Assembly: GCA_039654915.1 (NCBI GenBank) | Contig: CM077600.1 | Span: forward strand, 34,915,992-34,979,991 | Reading direction: 5' to 3' | Origin: Aquilaria yunnanensis | Lineage: Eukaryota > Streptophyta > Magnoliopsida > Malvales > Thymelaeaceae | Length of the DNA stretch: 64,000 nt | In this document: piece by piece, positions 35,737 through 49,400 of the stretch | How the letters are laid out: every line of letters begins with the position of its first letter | How positions within the stretch are numbered: position 1 is the stretch's first letter | Program-made: the position numbers and the translations under genes | Notes under the pieces: model-generated | Told to the model about the DNA's origin: nothing | Databases searched by the model: none | What the model saw: only the letters and a program-made list of their open reading frames with translations

Positions 35737-35962
35737 CTCTCTCCATCCCATATTATTTAAAACAGTTGACTTTTGGCCATAGTTTGACTTGAATTTATTT
35801 ATATTATTGGTTGTTAGAAAAGAATTTAAAAAAATATATTTGGAAACTATAGGTTTTTATTTATCATTTATATACAATTTTTTTTATTTATATACTAAAA
35901 ATAAAAAATCATAGATTAATTGATAAAAAGTGAGTGTTTCAAAGAATATGGGACAGATGGAG
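35737..35962. mobile_element. Stowaway-like MITE
   Basis: 226 bp from CTCTCTCCATCCCATATTAT to AGAATATGGGACAGATGGAG. The ends are imperfect inverted repeats (CTCCATCTGTCCCATATTC on the reverse strand), bordered by TA on both sides. Most of it is repeated again to the right by the tandem duplication at 35748-36388. Confidence 0.82.
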
Positions 35963-36388
35963 TATAAGAAAATGAGGATACATTAGAAAAAAAATATAAT
36001 CTAGCTAAAGCAAACAACACTTGTTTAGCAAGATCAAAAAGTGATCTAAATCCCAATGGAGAAAAAGCCATATTATTTAAAACAGTTGACTTTTGGCCAT
36101 AGTTTGACTTGAATTTATTTATATTATTGGTTGTTAGAAAAGAATTTAAAAAAATATATTTGGAAACTATAGGTTTTTATTTATCATTTATATACAATTT
36201 TTTTTTATTTATATACTAAAAATAAAAAATCATAGATTAATTGATAAAAAGTGAGTGTTTCAAAGAATATGGGACAGATGGAGTATAAGAAAATGAGGAT
36301 ACATTAGAAAAAAAATATAATCTAGCTAAAGCAAACAACACTTGTTTAGCAAGATCAAAAAGTGATCTAAATCCCAATGGAGAAAAAG
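35748..36388. repeat. Near-perfect ~320-bp tandem duplication
   Basis: 35748-36067 is followed directly by 36068-36388, the same sequence with a single extra T in a poly-T run as the only difference I see. The unit contains most of the Stowaway-like MITE and about 105 bp to its right. The sequence GAAAAAGCC occurs at the junction and again at the end of unit 2. Confidence 0.95.
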
Positions 36389-36399
36389 CCTTATATGGG

Positions 36400-39300
36400 A
36401 TAAATCATGTTGCAATTCGTGACAAAGACAATAGATAGAATAGAGAAGAATAAAGCCGAGAGTGCTAACATTACTAGTATGGAGGCAAATATGAGTACAA
36501 GCATCAAGAACATGGAGAATTAAATTGGATAATTGGCTTTGGTGGTAAAGACATCTAAAAAAGGGAAGTTTCCTAGTGACAACGAGATAAATCTAAGGGA
36601 GCATTGTCATGCAATTACATTTAGAGGATGAAAAAAGTTTAAAGATCCCTACATGAGAAAACTCATTCAAGCGAAACCAATCTTGGAAGATGAATTATAA
36701 GTTCAAGAAGAAGAGGAAGTGGTGGAGTCATTACAAGAGCAACCTCAAAGAGTGCAAAAATTCCCACCTAACCCACCTTTACCTTTCCCACAACGATTCC
36801 AAAAGAAAAAGCTTGATGATCAATATGGCAAGTTCTTAGACATTTTCAAAAAGCTTAATGTCAACATCCCATTTTTGGAGGCTTTAACTCAAATGCCAAA
36901 TTGGGGTAAATTCTTGAAGAAAGTTACTACAAAGAAAAGAAAATTTAAAGAGTTTGAGACCATATGCTTCATACGAAAATGTAATGCAATTGTCCAACAA
37001 AAGCTTTCACCAAAATTGAAGGATCCCGGAAGCTTCACTATTCCATGTATAATTGGTGAAGTTGAGTTCAAGAAGGTATTATGTGATTTTGATGTAGGTG
37101 TAAACTCAATGCCCTTGTCTATTGCCAACAAATTGGGGTTAGAAATGAAGCCCTCCATAATACAATTACAAATGATGGATAGGTATATCAAGTATCCATG
37201 GGAAATGATAGAAGATCTTTTGGTAAATTTTGGAAAATTTGTCTTTATCATGGATTTTGTAATTCTTGACATGTAATAAGACTACCAAGTCCCCTTTATC
37301 TTTGGAAGACCCTTTTTTGCCACTGCTCGGAGCAATTATAGACGTGAAGGAAGGCAAGATTATATTCAATATTTAAGGATGAAAAAATGGAGTTCAATAT
37401 GTTTGATTCTAGCATCTCTTCCCCTAAAATGGAAGTGTACATGAATTGATGTTGTCGTAGAATCTAACCAAAAAAATTTTTCTACTTTTGTTATGAGTGG
37501 TGACAAAAAATATATCAATGAATTTGAGCTTTTCAATTTTGAGGGGAAAACAAAATATAAGATAAGACACTCATTGATGGAAGAAAAAAAGAAGAAAACA
37601 ATGAAGAAGAAATGGGTAGCAATAAGAAATGAAAATATAAAAAACCTCAAAATGCTTAAGGAGGAAAGAAATGAGAACTCAAGCATGGAGATGAGCACAT
37701 CTTATTGGATGTATATTGGACTTTCTAAGTATTGGAAACATTCTTACAATGGGTAGAGTGTGGAACCACATCACCAAACTTAATGCCTAAAAACAAAAGA
37801 ATTGGTGTCTAGCTAAAGACAATAAATCCCAAAATCTCTTAATTCCTTTGTGTTTTTAATTATCTTCTCAATAAGATGAGTTTTAGGGAAAATGTCACTT
37901 AATTACTTATTGTGCTTATTGTAGGTACATGGTGGAAAGATAAAAAAAACAAACATGAAAAGGTGAAATGCCATCATCACTAATAGTTTGAATTGGAGGC
38001 GGGAACATCTGCATCCTGGGTATGATTCCTGAAACATAATATCATTTCTAGGTTTTTTTGTCAATATTGTGGACAATGTTGGTTTTAAATTTGGAGAAGA
38101 AATGTATTCATGGATGATACTTGTTTGAGTGTTTTCCTAAGACTTGACATTTAATTGTATGTTTTTTTCTTTTAGACTAGTTTTTGGTGACTTTTTTTTC
38201 ATGACATTACATGCATATCATATTTATTTTCCTTATTATGTGTGGCATATAGTAGATGGAGGTTGGAGCATATAGCTTACATGTAGGTTATATGTATTTA
38301 GGGACCCAATGCATGCTTTTTATTGTGTTTGAAAGTATTCATTTGCAATTTCAAGTCAATTGTAAGTTTTGTTAATGAAGGAAAAGTTTTTATTTGTCAT
38401 TAATGGTAGAAACAACATCTGGTGAGGTATTTGAGCCTTGTGTGATATACTTGAGCTACGGATGATTTCTTTCTTTGGAGTGGTGCTTGTTTTGTGTATA
38501 GATTCCTTAATTTGCTCGTGGACCCCTCCATATTTAAATTGTTGCATGCAAATAGAGGATGAAAATGACAACTTGGAGCTAACTATATACCTAAATGGCT
38601 AACCCTTCATTAAAATCCTTAGCTAACCCCCTTTGAGTCTTTAAGCCATATTTGTTGTTCAACCCACATAATTGAACCATATCAATTCTTATTTATCTTC
38701 TCTTGGTCAATTGAGTAAGTTGAGCATTGCATGCATGAGCTTAAGAAGGGTAAAAACTTGAGTATTATGTGAGTAAACAATGAATAAGTTTGGGGGAGAT
38801 TTTGGGTTTATAAGCCTAATGTTAAAATTATGTAGTTATGATTTTGGTGTTTTATGGATTAATCATGCACAATTATTCAATGTTTGAAAATTGAGTGAAT
38901 TTCTAGTTTATTAAAGATTATCTTTCCCTAAAAAAAAGGCAAAATGAGTCAATGTGAAAAAGCCCTTGTAAAAATAAAAATAAAAAATTGAAAATAAAAA
39001 TGAATAAATAAATAAAAAAGGAAAGTAAAGAAGCACTGCATTCGTTTAATGGAAATTCACTCAAGTGTTGTGTTAAAATTGTGCATGTGGGGGTTGTTTG
39101 GGATGTTGCTTAGAAGCTAAGAAAAGTCTTTTTCTTGAGTTTGGATACCTTGGGTGGGACTTTAGATTTAATTATTAGTTTTGCCCATGGAGTTTATGTT
39201 TGGCTTACTTATTTAGCTCCATCTCAAAAAACCTCACCGATTCCCGTCCATACTAAACCCGGTCATGATACAACTTTTAATATATGTCATTGGACTTGAA

Positions 39301-39750
39301 TTTGCATACATATTCATTAGGGACAATTAGTAGGTAGTTTGGGTCATTTTGTAAACTTATGGATGAAGTAGCATTATGAGCCGTAAATACACTAGACAAC
39401 CATAGGTTAGGAAGCGAATATCTGACATTGGTGCAAGGTTTTTCTTTCTCTACTTATCTTGACTTCTTTTGAATTGATTTTGTGAAGTGGATGATTTCAT
39501 GATATGGTATTGGGTATGCATTGTTAGTTTTTTTGTTTTGGTTGTTTTCCATTTTTAGTTAGAGCATGCTAGAGACTAGCATTATGTTAAGTTTGGGGGA
39601 GTTGATAAATGTCATTTTATATAGTTAAATTTGTTGACTTTTTGGAAATTTTGAGTGTCTTTTTTTACATCACCACACTACATTTTCTGTTATTGCTTGC
39701 TTTGGACTTTCATTTTGCAAGATAGAAAAGGAAACTAAAGCATCAGATCA
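36400..39750 (+). mobile_element. Remnant of a Ty3/gypsy (Athila-like) LTR retrotransposon
   Basis: The left part (36470-36720) translates, with frame breaks, to the end of a gypsy Gag (NME-IG-LALVVKTSKKGKFPSDNE, HCHAITFRGG-like). It continues into the protease region at 36719-37440. Further right, DNA typical of the Athila pol-LTR interval follows, with two polypurine motifs AAGTTTGGGGGAG (about 38788 and 39589). The second is followed by GTTGATAAATG, a possible start of the 3' LTR, and LTR-like DNA may continue to about 40030. Reverse transcriptase, RNase H and integrase are missing. No intact LTR pair is visible, so the outer limits are approximate. Confidence 0.75.
36719..37440 (+). pseudogene. 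Broken gag/protease segment of the Athila-like element
   Basis: An open stretch of about 185 codons carries the conserved gypsy features PPLPFPQRFQKKK, LNVNIPFLEALTQMP, KLKDPGSFTIPC, NSMPLSIANKLGL and DRYIKYPWEMIEDLLV. The usual DLGAS protease active-site motif is altered (CDFDVGVNS). It stops at 37274-37279, after which the expected ILGRPFLATA-type motif is recognisable but split by frameshifts near 37310-37330. Non-functional. Confidence 0.85.
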
Positions 39751-40020
39751 ATTCGAAAGTGAGCGGAGCGAAAAAACAAAACGTTTAGACGAACAATTCT
39801 TTGGGGCTGCGACACCAGGTGTTACTGTAACCCCACAATTTAAAGATTTTGGATCCTGGAATCATGTCCTGAGCATTGCAGTGCCAGTGCCTTTTGAGTT
39901 CTGGATGTTGTAGCGCCCAAATTGCCTTCTTAGGAGCCCTTGTGTCTGGGCTTTATAGTCCCCTGCCTCCTATTTTGAACCTTGGCTACTACTTGAGAAA
40001 GATGAGAAAGAAGAGCTAGG

Positions 40021-40091
40021 TTAGAATATGTATATATATAGGGTTGGTTAGGATATATATATATATGGGTTGGGTTAGGCTATTGGACTGG

Positions 40092-40141
<50 letters not shown>

Positions 40142-40324
40142 AAAATAAATATGATAAATATAATATATATGGTGTGTGTGTGTGTGTGTGTCAATATATA
40201 CAAATATATATAAATATACTTAAAAAATACATACATACATACATACATATATATATTAAAAACATATGTAAATATATCAATATGAATATACATAAATATA
40301 AATATCAATATAATAAAAATATAC

Positions 40325-40365
<41 letters not shown>

Positions 40366-40380
40366 TCTAATAAAATTTAT
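40021..40380. repeat. Cluster of microsatellites
   Basis: (ATT)n at about 40093-40140, (GT)n at 40172-40191, (ACAT)n at about 40228-40248 and (TTA)n at about 40325-40365, with AT-rich spacers. The open frames that cross this region on both strands encode only Asn/Ile/Tyr/Lys simple sequence and are not genes. Confidence 0.95.
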
Positions 40381-42566
40381 ATAAATATATATTTTTTTAA
40401 TATTATTATTCATAACAAAATATTTTCAAAATACTACTATAAAATTTGTTGGTTTTGGAGCATAATTTTCCAATGGTCTTCATGTTGGAAATTGAACTTT
40501 TAAAATTTCCAATGGCTAAACCATTGTAAATTTGTTTATACTTTTTCCAACAGCTCATCACTTTGGAAATTTCCAACGGCAAAAAAATGTATGTTTTTTA
40601 GTAGTGTTTAAGACTGAGCTCAATCCATTTTTGGGGTTCAAATCTCTTATCAAACTCCGCCCGAATAAGTTAATGTTTGGTTCGATAGGTTTTCAGCCTA
40701 TCAAACCATATAGAATATTATTAATATAAATATATATTTTATTTTCAATTAGATTTTTTTGTTGCCTAAATCCATAGTTCCTAATTAGTAAGTAGCAACT
40801 ATAGCCTCCATCTCCCTCTCCATTGACTTGAATTTCGGAGATGATCATTTTGGCTTGGTTTTGTTTGCTTATGTATATTTAGGGGGCTGATGTACTTACC
40901 TCGACGAGTATTTATTGATTGATAATAAAGTGGATTGGCGTAGCCTATTATTTCTAGCCTTTCTTACATAATTGAGCTTGTTTAATGTTTTTCACAACAG
41001 TTAGCAAATAAATTCTCCAAGAAGGTGTTATAAGAAGCTGCCAACTATCGGACTCAAATGAAAGCTCTTACAAAGATTACATTTTGGTTTCCTAGTTGTT
41101 TTGTTGTTGCAAGGCCCTTTTGGCTGGGCATGGGGCAATCTTGCCATCATCATATGAACTCACATTTTCTCTTAACTCTTTTAACCCTTTATTTATTTCT
41201 ATACTACCTTATAGCATTTGTTGCATAGAATTTTAGGATAAGTGTATTTTCTTGTTATCTTTTGTGGATGAAATTTGTCTATTTGACAGCATATTTTAGG
41301 AGACTATTTAAATGAAATTTTCTTGTCTTTTGCTAGTTCCATAAGTTTTTACTAGTTCTAGAGACTAAAAAGGTAAAGATTAGTAATTGATTATATTATC
41401 ATTCGAATGGACCATTAAGTCCATTATTTTATTTTTTTGGGAGTTCCAAATGTACTCTTTATGTAATTCAAATTTAAAATTTCACACTAGATAAGGTTAT
41501 TTTAGAAATTATTTTAAGGCTTTTCCTTGCATATTTTCTTTTTAAACCAACTAAGAAAAAAGGGGGAGGGGCGGTGCTGGATGGACTTTTGTTTATGCAC
41601 GTATATCCAGCCCTTTGTTTGTTGGATGTACATGCATGAATTCTTCTAGTACTTAGATTTGTGACATATGTGCTTGTGATTGTGCACCTGTTCGCTCCTA
41701 TCATGTTCTTTCGAAGACAACATATGAAGAGGTTGCATGGAATTTTATAAAGGAAAAGAACTAAAGTATTTTTTACGGTCTATTTATGTTTGTGCTTTGA
41801 GTAAAATATTTGTGTTGTTTATGTATTTGTATTGTTTAGGGTTTAACTGCAAAATAAAGTGTTTGCCGGACTTAGGCTAAAATGATTATATGTTTGCTAA
41901 GGGCTGCATGTATTTGTGTTGTTTGTGATTGTTAGGCTTTGCTTCAACATATTGTACAAAGGTAGAAGCTGTTACATTTGTGTATAATTGCATGATGTTC
42001 AAAACGAGCTTGAGCTCAACCATGCCTTAATAAGCTTAAGCTTGAGCATGCTTTTATTAAGTTCAAACCGAGCCCTCTGCATCAAGCCTTTTTGAACATG
42101 TACCAAGCCTAACGAATATTTGAATTGATCTGAACATTTGTCGAGCTAAACTTGAGCCTTGATATAGCAAGCATGTTGAGCTCGAGCTTGAGCACTTCTC
42201 TCCACAAACTAGCTGAGCTCAAGCCTAAGGGGTTTAGGCTTGGTTTGGTTTGATAACACCCTTACTCACCATCGGTCTTAATTGATTTACTTTTTTAATA
42301 AACAGAAATATCATCTAAAGTCATATAGTTGAAAAAAGTCTTGAAGCATTAAGTTGGGTAGCCTTGTGGACTTAGGCCTAGGATATTGGATTGCCAAAGA
42401 TATTGGGTTATCAACTATATCTTATCTTATATTATAAAAAGTACGAAGATGCACAAATGTTGAATGATTTTTTTACTCTTCTATTATACGTTGTTTTATT
42501 CTTTTAATGAAACCCAGTTTTGTCATTATTTATTTAAGTGAAGTTGTATTAACACTAGAATACTAA
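40381..42566. other. Intergenic DNA with a GAGCTC-rich repeat
   Basis: No gene is seen. About 41990-42265 is rich in 'gagctcgagcttgagc' phrases and ends (reverse strand) with AAGGGTGTTATCAAACCAAA, features common in plant DNA transposon derivatives. I did not find its other terminus. A weak match to the 43-47 kb repeats occurs at 42430-42560. Confidence 0.45.
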
Positions 42567-43404
42567 GGTGGCGTTTAGTTGTGAAAAATAGTTTTCCTTT
42601 TCATTTTCTGTTTCTAGTTTTCATTTTCTATGTACAGTTTTCTAATATGCTTATTGGAAAACATGTTTACTTGTTTCACTATTAGTAAAGATGATATTAT
42701 GCATATATATAAATAAGAAAAGTTTAGTCCATTTTTTGAAAGTTTAAGAAAAGTTTGTGCATTATAAATAGCAATTTTCCCTAAGTCTATCAGCTGCAAA
42801 AGTGCAAAAAGAAAAAATCCAAAGTCAGACCCCAACTTTTTACTTTATGCCGATTATGTCCTAACATTTTTATTCCTCACATCTAAGCTACCATCTTCAT
42901 CGTCCTAAAGCACGACACTCAAACATTGTCGTCATCTTCAATCAATGAATCGCTCATTGCTGACCAACACTGTGGCTTTGTGTCATGTTGCTGATAATCA
43001 ATTTCGTTGTTTGAAGCAAGGAAAAGTGGCCCGATTGCAATTTTCACGTTGACCCGATTTCCGACGAAGCCGATTGCCGATTCCGATTGTTGCCGCTTGT
43101 GTTGATTCCGAGGAAGCTGGTTGGGCGACGGTGACGAGGCGATTAGTCAGGTGGCGACTCTAAGGGAGAACCTGGTCTGTGAGTCCGTGATGGGTGTCCG
43201 ACGGTGAAAGAGGATGGGAAATCACGAGTGAGATACGTGATGGAAAATTTGGAAAACATTAAAAACAGTGTTTTCCAATTCTTCACAATTTGGAAAATTG
43301 TTTTCTTAGAAAATAGAAAAAGAAAACTCATATGCTAAACACGTTTTCTTTTCATTTTCTAATTTTCAGAAAATTTGGAAAATTTTTATGAACTAAACAG
43401 GGCC
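42567..43404. mobile_element. Tourist-like (PIF/Harbinger) non-autonomous element
   Basis: 838 bp. The left end GGTGGCGTTTAGTTGTGAAA and right end TTATGAACTAAACAGGGCC are imperfect inverted repeats, with TAA directly repeated at 42564-42566 and 43405-43407. A TAA target duplication with GGnnnTGTTTAG-type ends fits Tourist/PIF. Inner parts near both ends are rich in 'ttttcattttct' and its complement. The middle (42840-43200) is GC-richer, has no coding frame and may be captured DNA. Confidence 0.75.
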
Positions 43405-43407
43405 TAA

Positions 43408-46400
43408 ATGAAACCCTTAATTTGCCACTAAGTTTTATTTTTTGCTACAAACTTGCCCGCCATATATTCTATATTATAGAATTACGTATTATATACAATC
43501 AATTTTTGTGTTAATCTTATCTAAAACTCTTAAATTGCTATTAATTTTTTTTTTGCTTCAAATATATCACCCTTGGTTCTACATTACTACCAAATAATAC
43601 CTCAAGTAAATATTTTATAAAACTTAAAATTTCAACTTATCATTCCAAAAACTTTTATAGCCAAATATTTTATTTGAATAAAAGACTCAAATGTAAAACC
43701 CATGCTAAAGTTTGTACAACTAAATATTTTATAAAGCTTAAAATTTCAACTTAGCATTTTAAAAACCTTCATAACTAAATTTTTTATTTGAATAAAAAAT
43801 TTAAATATATGTTAAAACTCAAGCTAAAGTTTGTATTGCTGTAAAAGGTACCTTTGAACATAATTTTTTTGTTAATTAAGTTTTGTTTTTGTTTTGCAAC
43901 TTGAATGAATATATACTATGAAAGCTTATTATATAGTAAAACTCATGCTAAAGTTTCACATGAAAATCTATAAGTTTGCATATTAAAAATAATTTAAGGT
44001 GTAAAAAGTATATATTAAAAATTATATAAGTGAACACTTTATAGTTCACATGTAGTTTTTCCTTTATCCTAAAATTATAAGTTCTTTTACTCTTTTAATG
44101 ATAAAAAAAAATTTATATTGTTTATTTAATTAAAGTTGTGTTAGTATTAGGGCTCTAAAAAGAGGGAAAGAAAAGAATCCACTTACAGAGATATAAATAT
44201 ATAGTTGCCTATTTAATTAGATTTTTAGTAGTATTAAAATACTAAAAATATAATAATAAAGGGAGAAAAAAAAGCAAAGTGGGATGCGTTTAGCCTTTGG
44301 TTTTTGGAAAATTTACTATTTTGACTACTAAACTTACTTTGACCACTAAACATAGTTAATTTTAACAAATATGGCCTAAGTTTATTCTACTATAAAAAAT
44401 ACTTTTGAATATAAATTTTTATCAATTGAGTTTTCTTTTATCTACTTGGATGAATTTATACTTTGAAAGCTTAGGTATTCGGTCCATATTAGAGCAATCA
44501 TATAATTCATATATGACTCAAGTACATACTATGAAAAAAATTATTATTGTAGCAAAGGTCATTGTGAAAAATTTTAGAAAAAAAATTCTTAACTTCTAGA
44601 ATTAGTTGCTTATATGATAATAAAGACAATTTTTAGTAGCAACTCTTTTTTTTTTACATTTTTCTAATATTTTAAAATATTGGAAAAATTATAATAATTA
44701 TTTTTTCCCACATGGTCATCATTTTGAATGTTGGAACATAAGTTTTTATTCTTAGCAACTAACTTTTTCTCTATAATAAAGAGTATTAATGTATTTTTAT
44801 TTTATTATTTTTTAGAGTCAATCAAATCTTATGAGTTGTTTTAAAGTAGTATTGTGCATATATTGTTTTGAGGCTTTAATTTTTTTGAAAAACCATGACT
44901 TAACGAAAATTTAGTTAAATTTGACAAATATGCCCTAAATTTTTTATAAATATTTTTGAATGTTTGTTTTGGGTCAATTTTTTTTTTCCTTCACTTGCCA
45001 TTGAAACTACTATCTTCATCTAAAGTTCTTTGCACCATTGTAGTTTTTTTGACTTAATTTGACTTAATTTTTTTTATATTAATATTTGCTTAATTTAAAA
45101 AAAATCTTTGAAAATTAAAATTTTTATAGTTTCTAAATGTAATTTTATAACTTTTTTTTCTAGAACATATTAAAATAAATAAATTTAAGTCATAAATCTG
45201 AAATGTTATAAAGAACTTGTGACAGAGAGAGTATAATAATAATAATACTTAAAACTTACAACCTTTCATCAATAATTATTTATACATTAAACAAATAATA
45301 ACAATATATTAAAATTTTAATTTTATTTACAAAGAGAAAAATAAATTTTTTAATAAGAGTATTTTTACACTAGGAGCCTTATAGAAATTTAAACCCTTAG
45401 CTTCATATATATCAATTGGGGTCCCATACTGTCAAGTGAAACTAAATCTATGCAGATGACTTGGCCTACTTATTAGAGAGTTATAGAAATTCATGAATGC
45501 TCTAACATGAAGATTTGAGGTTCAAATCATACATTTGGAAGGAAAATAGAAAATTGTTTGAAGTTGATTATCCACAATAATTTTTTTTTATTTTTACAGA
45601 ATTTTTCATCTAAAACTAATATCATTTGAAAACTAATTATATATATCTATAATAATTTATTAAATAAATTTTTTATATTAATTGTTATGAATTTTTTAAT
45701 TATTCAAACAAAAAAATAATTAAAAAATAATATCTATTTCAGACAAAAAAAATCCGCAAAAACATATTTGGATTCATTTGACTTAATGCTAAATAAATTA
45801 TATCTTCATCTCAATGGTTAGGTTTAAGCTTTTTTGGGTTGATGCTTTATATTTTAGTTCTCTTCTTACAAGTTAGTTTTATATACCAAGAATCATTTGA
45901 CATACATTGAAAGTATAGTTAAGGCTTTTCTTACTTAATTATAAATATTTTTTCACTCTAATACTACTATTTATCCAGAAAAGAATAAATAAATTCTTAT
46001 GACATATATTGAGAGAGTATAATGTTTTTATTGTGTCAAACTACTATTTTTTTCACAAAGAGAGTAAAGAATTAAGGTTTTTATTTTACATGCATGTTAA
46101 TTGTTCAGAAGTTATAATGATTTTAATTTTATTATAAAGATTATACTTTCATGCAATGTAGTGTTCTATTATCAACATTAGAAAAATTCTAAAAGTGACA
46201 AAATTTTTATCTACTTTTATACTCTTAACCTATGAGTGTTTTATTTTTTTTAATGAGACCCAAATTAATTTGGTATTGTATATTTATTAGAGGTATAATT
46301 AGCACTAAGAATCTAAAAGGGAAAGAGAGACAAAATAGAAGTCTTATGTGTGCAGTTTTTAAAAAACAAAAAAGAGGAATCCGTATGTCTTTTCTTAGCT

Positions 46401-49400
46401 TTAATACAATTACTTAAAGTTATATGTTAAGTATAAATTTTGATGGCAAAAAATATCTTAAATAGCCATAATAAGTTAAAATTTTGTAACAAATATGTCC
46501 TTAATTAAATTATATATATTTTTGGGGCATGACCTTAAACATAAAATTTTATCAAATTTGTGTACTCTTAAACTTGAATGAAGTATTTTGATTGGAACTT
46601 AAACATTTAAAAAACCTATTAATTATGTCTATTTGAATATTTAAATATGATAAAACTCATAAAATGTATGAATATGTCAAATGTTAGACCTTTTTATCCC
46701 TAATTTTTATTTTATTTCCCTATTTAATGGTAGATTTTTTAATTTCATTATAAACATTATACTTTTATGCAACGTAGTGCTCTATTATTAGTATTAGAAC
46801 AAGTACAAAAAATTTATCAATTCTTACATCCTTAACTTATGTGGTGTTTTTTTTTAATGAGACCCAAATTAATTTGATGTTGTATATTTATTAGAGGTAG
46901 AATTAGCAATGGGAATCTAAAAGAGAAAGAAAAAAAATAGAAGCCCCATGTTTACTTTCTAAAAAATAAAAAAGAGGAATTTGCATGTCCATTTTTAGCT
47001 TTAGTACATTTGCTTAAATTTATATATTAAGTATAACTTTTAATGGTGACAAAAATCTCAAATAGCCAAAATAAGTTAAAATTTTGTAACAAATATGTCC
47101 TTAATTAAATTATATATTTTTGGGACATGTCCTTAAACATAAATTATCAATTTTTTGTACCCTTAAACTTGAATGAAGTATTTTAATTGAAATTTAAAAG
47201 TTTCAAAAATCTCATAATTATATTTATTTGAACCAATGATAAAAAGCATGAATATGTAAAAAATGCTGGATGACCTTTTCATCCTTAAGTTTTATTTTAT
47301 TTCCCATTTTAATGATACTCAAATTTATCATTTCCTATTTATTAGATTTAAAAAAAACTAAAATTATGGAAAAGAAGAAAAAAAAATAACAAAGTGATGA
47401 TGAGCTCTTAGGCTTCATATTAGGAAAATAAAATTAGTATTTGAAAAGGAAAAATAGAAAAAAGAATTACTGATTGTTTTATATGTTTTCTATAAGTTTT
47501 TTTATGGCAAAAAACTAAAAAATGTCACTAAATTTTAAATTTTGTAACAGACATGTGTTTGATTTATATGATCTTAAACACGCCTAAAAACATAGTGTTT
47601 ATCAATTTGTTTACTTTTTAAACTTGGAATGTATTCATTAAACTTTAAAGGTGCAACTTAATATATATATGTATATATATATGTAATAAAAAGTGCAAAG
47701 ATATATAAAATAACTAAACCTCAAATTATAAGTTTTAAATTTTCCTTTTAGGTACTAAGATTCTATTATGCTTTAATGAGTTTATTTTCTTATGATTGAC
47801 TAATTATATTATAAGAACAATGAATATGACTACATTTTCAAACTTCAGTAATGTGAGTATAATTTCTAAATCAATGGGTAAACATTAATTATCCAAAAAT
47901 ATAAAAACCTATACAAGATTTTACCTCAATCTTTAGAACAATTACATTGAATCAGCTATAAAATTTGGGGTAAGTGTGGATTTTGAAATATTGGAGCTGT
48001 GTATATTTTGATAAAAAATCAAAAGTAAAGTAATTAAGCCTTTTGAGTAATGTATAGTTACTTGTAATTACATGCCTTTGAAAAAACTCAATGTTTACTT
48101 ACTAAGTTTATACTTTGGCATCATGACTCATATTTGTCTTACACTTCTTAAAAAAATTTATTTTTACTTGAGTTTTTTTATTGAATGACCCACCTGTATT
48201 ATGTCCTTTTCAATTTTGAAAATAACATTAAAAAATTTATTAAAATTTTAGCTTATGTCTCTTTAAAAAGTCAAAGTTATGATAACACATTAATTAATGG
48301 TAAATCTATTTAATTGTTTAAGCCAAGTAATATATATAGAATCTCCATTTTAATAATTAGCTTTTTGAATCTAAAGCATAGAACTTAAGATAAATTTACT
48401 AACTTAAGTTTTAATAAAATTTATAAATACATAATACCATTAAGATATAAAATTAAGACATTTTCTTAATAGATTGAATACCATTTTTAAATTTTACACT
48501 GATAAAAGAAATTTTGACATCTTTGATTAGATTTAAAAATACCAAGAAGTAATTTTATAAGTACTTTACCATCACAAATAAAACAGCTTCTATCAATTTT
48601 TTTTATAACAAATATTACTTATAGCGTGTTCTACATTATATTATTATTGTTGTTGTTGTTGTTTATATTAAACAGAAATCTAATACAATCAACTATTTAT
48701 TATAATGAATGACACAAATGAGGATAATTATGATAAAATATTATAATAAAAAAAACTACTACATAAGAGATAGAAAAATTAATAAAAAATATATCTAAAC
48801 TAAAAAATGTAAAATTATTATTGTAATTATTTATTTTGGATAAAATAATTAGAATTATAGTTATTTGAGTGAAAAATAACTTAATATTTAATTCACATGC
48901 ATTTACTAGTCCAATAAAAAGTTGCACTCTATTACAACTCTTGAAAGTTGAACTTCTGACACTGAGATTAAGAGCAATGCACCTCTATGGTTTGAGCTAA
49001 GGCTCAGGGTTTCTTAATTGATTCTCAAGAACAAAGAATGAGTAAAATAAAATAGAATAACAGGTAAAGGAACGGGCTTTTTCGTTTTTTTTTTCAAATA
49101 ATAACAAAAAGAAAATACTAATAAAAAGAGGGGATTATTAAAAAGACAAGGATGGTTCCACGCTGGTCTTGGTGATGATTACGGGCCAGGAATAAGGTAC
49201 AGAATCGACCAGTGGACACTGATTCTCTCGCCCGCCGATTTTAACCGTTAATGATATGATATGATATGCTGGTACAAGTGTTTGCTTAGACTGGGATTAT
49301 TTTCTGTTATAAGCAACAATGATTCTAATTCCGTGCTTAAGCAACTCAAGAAACCTTCCCTATTGGTTCTCCTCCAAAAATTGACTGCCACCCTCCTTTA

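Noticed and set aside
40138..40503. Open frames on both strands around the microsatellites
   Set aside because: They encode only simple Asn/Ile/Tyr/Lys sequence from ATT, GT and ACAT repeats.
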